Shown here piece by piece: positions 42,308-43,453 of a DNA stretch of 43,453 nt (positions within the stretch are counted from its first letter, which is position 1; every line of letters starts with the position of its first letter). A model generated the notes under the pieces. The model was not told the origin of the DNA, did not search any database, and worked only from the letters and a program-made list of their open reading frames with translations. Position numbers and translations under genes: made by a program. The stretch is from an uncultured Erysipelotrichaceae bacterium (GTDB lineage: Bacteria; Bacillota_I; Bacilli_A; RFN20; CAG-826). Location: positions 1-43,453 of the forward strand of contig CADCNT010000014.1 in assembly GCA_902802905.1 (NCBI GenBank), written 5' to 3'.

Positions 42308-42823
42308 ATGATTATTACAATTTTATGCGTTGATAAAAATTGGGGTATTGGCAAAAGAAACGGACTTCTTTTCACCTTACCAAAAGACATGAAATTCTTT
42401 AGGGAAACAACTTTAAATCATGTCGTTGCGATGGGAGAAAATACTTTATTATCTTTCCCAAATTCCAAACCACTTAAAAATAGAACCCATATCGTCTTAT
42501 CTCAAGATGAATCTCATAACTATGAAGGAGTGGAGAATGTCCATGACTTTGACGAATTCTTAAAAAGAATTGCAGAGCACGCTCAAAACGAAGACGTCTA
42601 TATCATTGGCGGAGCATCTGTTTATCGTCAAACTCTTCCATTTGTGGACCAAGTCTTATTAACAAAAGTGGATGCGGTAGGAGGAGCGGAATTATTTTTC
42701 CCTAACTTAGATGAAGATAACTATTTTGAAGTCGTTAAAGAATCTGATTGGGAAGACGATAATGGTTTTAAGATTAAATTCTTAACATATAAGAACAAAC
42801 ATCCTCAAAAGATTAGAATCTAA
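42308..42823 (+). CDS. folA: Dihydrofolate reductase
   Basis: A 171-residue NADPH-dependent reductase. Motifs: ILCVDKNWGIGKRNGLLFTLPKDMKFF, with the catalytic aspartate in LPKD, MGENTLLSFP (usually MGRKTWES), and DVYIIGGASVYRQTLPFVDQ near the NADPH site. Length is normal. It forms a two-gene unit with thyA. No clear ribosome site, so it is probably coupled. Confidence 0.96.
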   Translation: MIITILCVDKNWGIGKRNGLLFTLPKDMKFFRETTLNHVVAMGENTLLSFPNSKPLKNRTHIVLSQDESHNYEGVENVHDFDEFLKRIAEHAQNEDVYIIGGASVYRQTLPFVDQVLLTKVDAVGGAELFFPNLDEDNYFEVVKESDWEDDNGFKIKFLTYKNKHPQKIRI

Positions 42824-42870
42824 TTATCTTTTAAAGATAAAACGACATTTTTAATTTCTTTAAAATGTTG

Positions 42871-42899
42871 TTGCAACTATTTGGCAAATAGCATAACAT
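42871..42899 (+). promoter_or_regulatory. Possible promoter of the tRNA-Thr/tRNA-Val pair
   Basis: TTGCAA (42871-42876), 17 bases and TAACAT (42894-42899), about 18 bases before tRNA-Thr. The -10 is a weak 4/6 match. An AT-rich hairpin (TTATCTT/AAGATAA) just after folA lacks a T-tract. Confidence 0.4.
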
Positions 42900-42916
42900 A
42901 TTTAAGCGACTTAGTT

Positions 42917-42992
42917 GCCGACTTAGCTCAATAGGTAGAGCAACTGAATCGTAATCAGTAGGTTGTTGGTTCAATTCCGATAGTCGGCACCA
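42917..42992 (+). tRNA. tRNA-Thr (anticodon CGT)
   Basis: A 76-base cloverleaf. Acceptor GCCGACT (42917-42923) pairs with AGTCGGC (42982-42988), then A and an encoded CCA. Anticodon CGT at 42950-42952 reads ACG. Confidence 0.96.
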
Positions 42993-42998
42993 GTATTT

Positions 42999-43074
42999 GG
43001 GTATTTAGCTCAGCTGGGAGAGCATCTGTTTGACGTACAGAAGGTCGGCGGTTCGATCCCGTCAGTACCCACCA
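42999..43074 (+). tRNA. tRNA-Val (anticodon GAC)
   Basis: A 76-base cloverleaf 6 bases after tRNA-Thr. Acceptor GGGTATT (42999-43005) pairs with AGTACCC, then ACCA to 43074. Anticodon GAC at 43032-43034 reads GUC and GUU. Confidence 0.96.
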
Positions 43075-43084
43075 AATAGTCAGT

Positions 43085-43111
43085 AAACCTAGTTAGAAAC
43101 TAGGTTTTTTT
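43085..43111 (+). terminator. Terminator of the tRNA-Thr/tRNA-Val transcript
   Basis: AAACCTAGTT and AACTAGGTTT form a 10-bp stem around AGA, ending in a long T-run. Confidence 0.92.
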
Positions 43112-43134
43112 CTACCCTGATTGGTGTATACTAA

Positions 43135-43320
43135 GTGACATTCTCCCCCACTTATAGAAGATGGGGGCTTCCCACTCAAGAAATCTATCGATTTCAGTAT
43201 CAATGGGCTATCCCCGAGAGTCCCTCGGTTAAGGATATTTTGTATCAAGATATCCAACTTGTTTATGATTGTTTAATTAGAAGGATTAGAAATCATTCTC
43301 ATTCCTTCTTTTTTAATATT
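43135..43320 (-). ncRNA. Candidate omega-RNA and right end of an IS200/IS605-type element
   Basis: The 3' end of tnpB and the 135 or so bases after it contain a row of hairpins on the minus strand. They are GGATAT/ATATCC (43255-43233), CCGAG/CTCGG (43228-43214), GAAAT/ATTTC (43195-43180) and CCCCCA/TGGGGG arms (43167-43145), ending near 43135 with GTCAC. TnpB nucleases use an omega-RNA made from exactly this part of the element, with a guide taken from the flanking DNA just past the end. The boundaries are estimates. Confidence 0.55.
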
Positions 43321-43453
43321 AACCGCGGCATTATGGTCACGGTTATGTTTGACTCCACAATTTGGGCAAATCCAAGTTTTGTTTTTAAGCAGCAAATCGG
43401 TTTTACGATATCCACATTCTGAACATAATTGGCTAGATGGGAAATATCTATCA
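43273..43453 (-). CDS. tnpB: TnpB RNA-guided nuclease, C-terminus (partial, runs off the window)
   Basis: The minus-strand frame ending at the TAA at 43275-43273 reads DRYFPSSQLCSECGYRKTD, then LLLKNKTWICPNCG and VKHNRDHNAAVNIKKEG. These are the zinc ribbon (two CxxC pairs) and final RuvC segment (RDxNAA, carrying the last catalytic Asp) of TnpB, the ancestor of Cas12. Only about 60 residues are visible; the rest, and any tnpA, lie beyond the right edge. What is visible has no stop or frameshift, so the gene may be intact. Confidence 0.92.
   Translation of the reverse strand, partial: DRYFPSSQLCSECGYRKTDLLLKNKTWICPNCGVKHNRDHNAAVNIKKEGMRMISNPSN

Noticed and set aside
43135-43422. 95-codon plus-strand reading frame at the right end
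   Set aside because: It is antisense to the tnpB 3' end and its hairpin-rich tail; the minus-strand frame has clear TnpB motifs.
1-43453. CRISPR array or prophage
   Set aside because: No regularly spaced repeats, Cas proteins or phage structural genes were seen; the only mobile element is the IS200/IS605-type end at the right edge.

Overview
The window comes from a low-GC, Gram-positive-type bacterium (Bacillota). It is most likely a reduced-genome member of the Bacilli near the Erysipelotrichia/Mollicutes border, such as an uncultured gut lineage. The evidence is a PolC-type replicative polymerase, B. subtilis-like gene order from fakA to polC, AT-rich codon use and a T-tract terminator after most transcription units. 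UGA is a stop codon here (rimM, rbgA, dprA and dxr all end in TGA), so the code is not the Mycoplasma code. The MEP isoprenoid gene dxr is present. Species identity cannot be settled from this sequence alone.

Layout. Bases 1-574 are the end of an rRNA operon (23S 3' end, 5S). A FucI/AraA-fold protein follows, then a compact core block: fakA, recG, plsX-rnc-ftsY-ylxM-ffh; an inverted rpsP-khpA-rimM-trmD operon (minus strand, 10.1-12.0 kb); rplS with an L19-type leader; lepB-rbgA-rnhB; dprA; topA; xerC; rpsB-tsf; pyrH-frr; uppS-cdsA-dxr-rseP-polC. Compared with what I recall of B. subtilis, many intervening genes are missing (fabD/fabG/acpP, smc, trmFO, hslUV, codY, proS).

From 31.6 kb the content becomes accessory and is punctuated by tRNA genes (Pro-CGG, Leu-CAG, Leu-CAA, Thr-CGT, Val-GAC). 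Between them lie a membrane acyltransferase plus an AMP-forming acyl ligase, a PII-like protein plus a CPA2 cation/proton antiporter, a class-3 aldehyde dehydrogenase directly followed by a YhhN/TMEM86 lysoplasmalogenase-family protein, an S41-family lipoprotein, a membrane diguanylate cyclase, and thyA-folA. The window ends inside a TnpB gene of an IS200/IS605-type element (minus strand), whose 3' end carries a hairpin-rich candidate omega-RNA.

How the genes work together. Translation, protein export (Ffh, FtsY, LepB, RseP), phospholipid precursor synthesis (FakA, PlsX, CdsA) and DNA replication/repair dominate the first 31 kb. In the accessory part the most coherent idea is lipid-aldehyde salvage: lysoplasmalogenase to aldehyde dehydrogenase to acyl ligase, joining the FakA/PlsX fatty-acid route. 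The most striking regulatory theme is that several genes start 6-11 bases after a -10 box that itself overlaps the preceding terminator, predicting leaderless or nearly leaderless mRNAs (recG, rimM, lepB, xerC, perhaps uppS).
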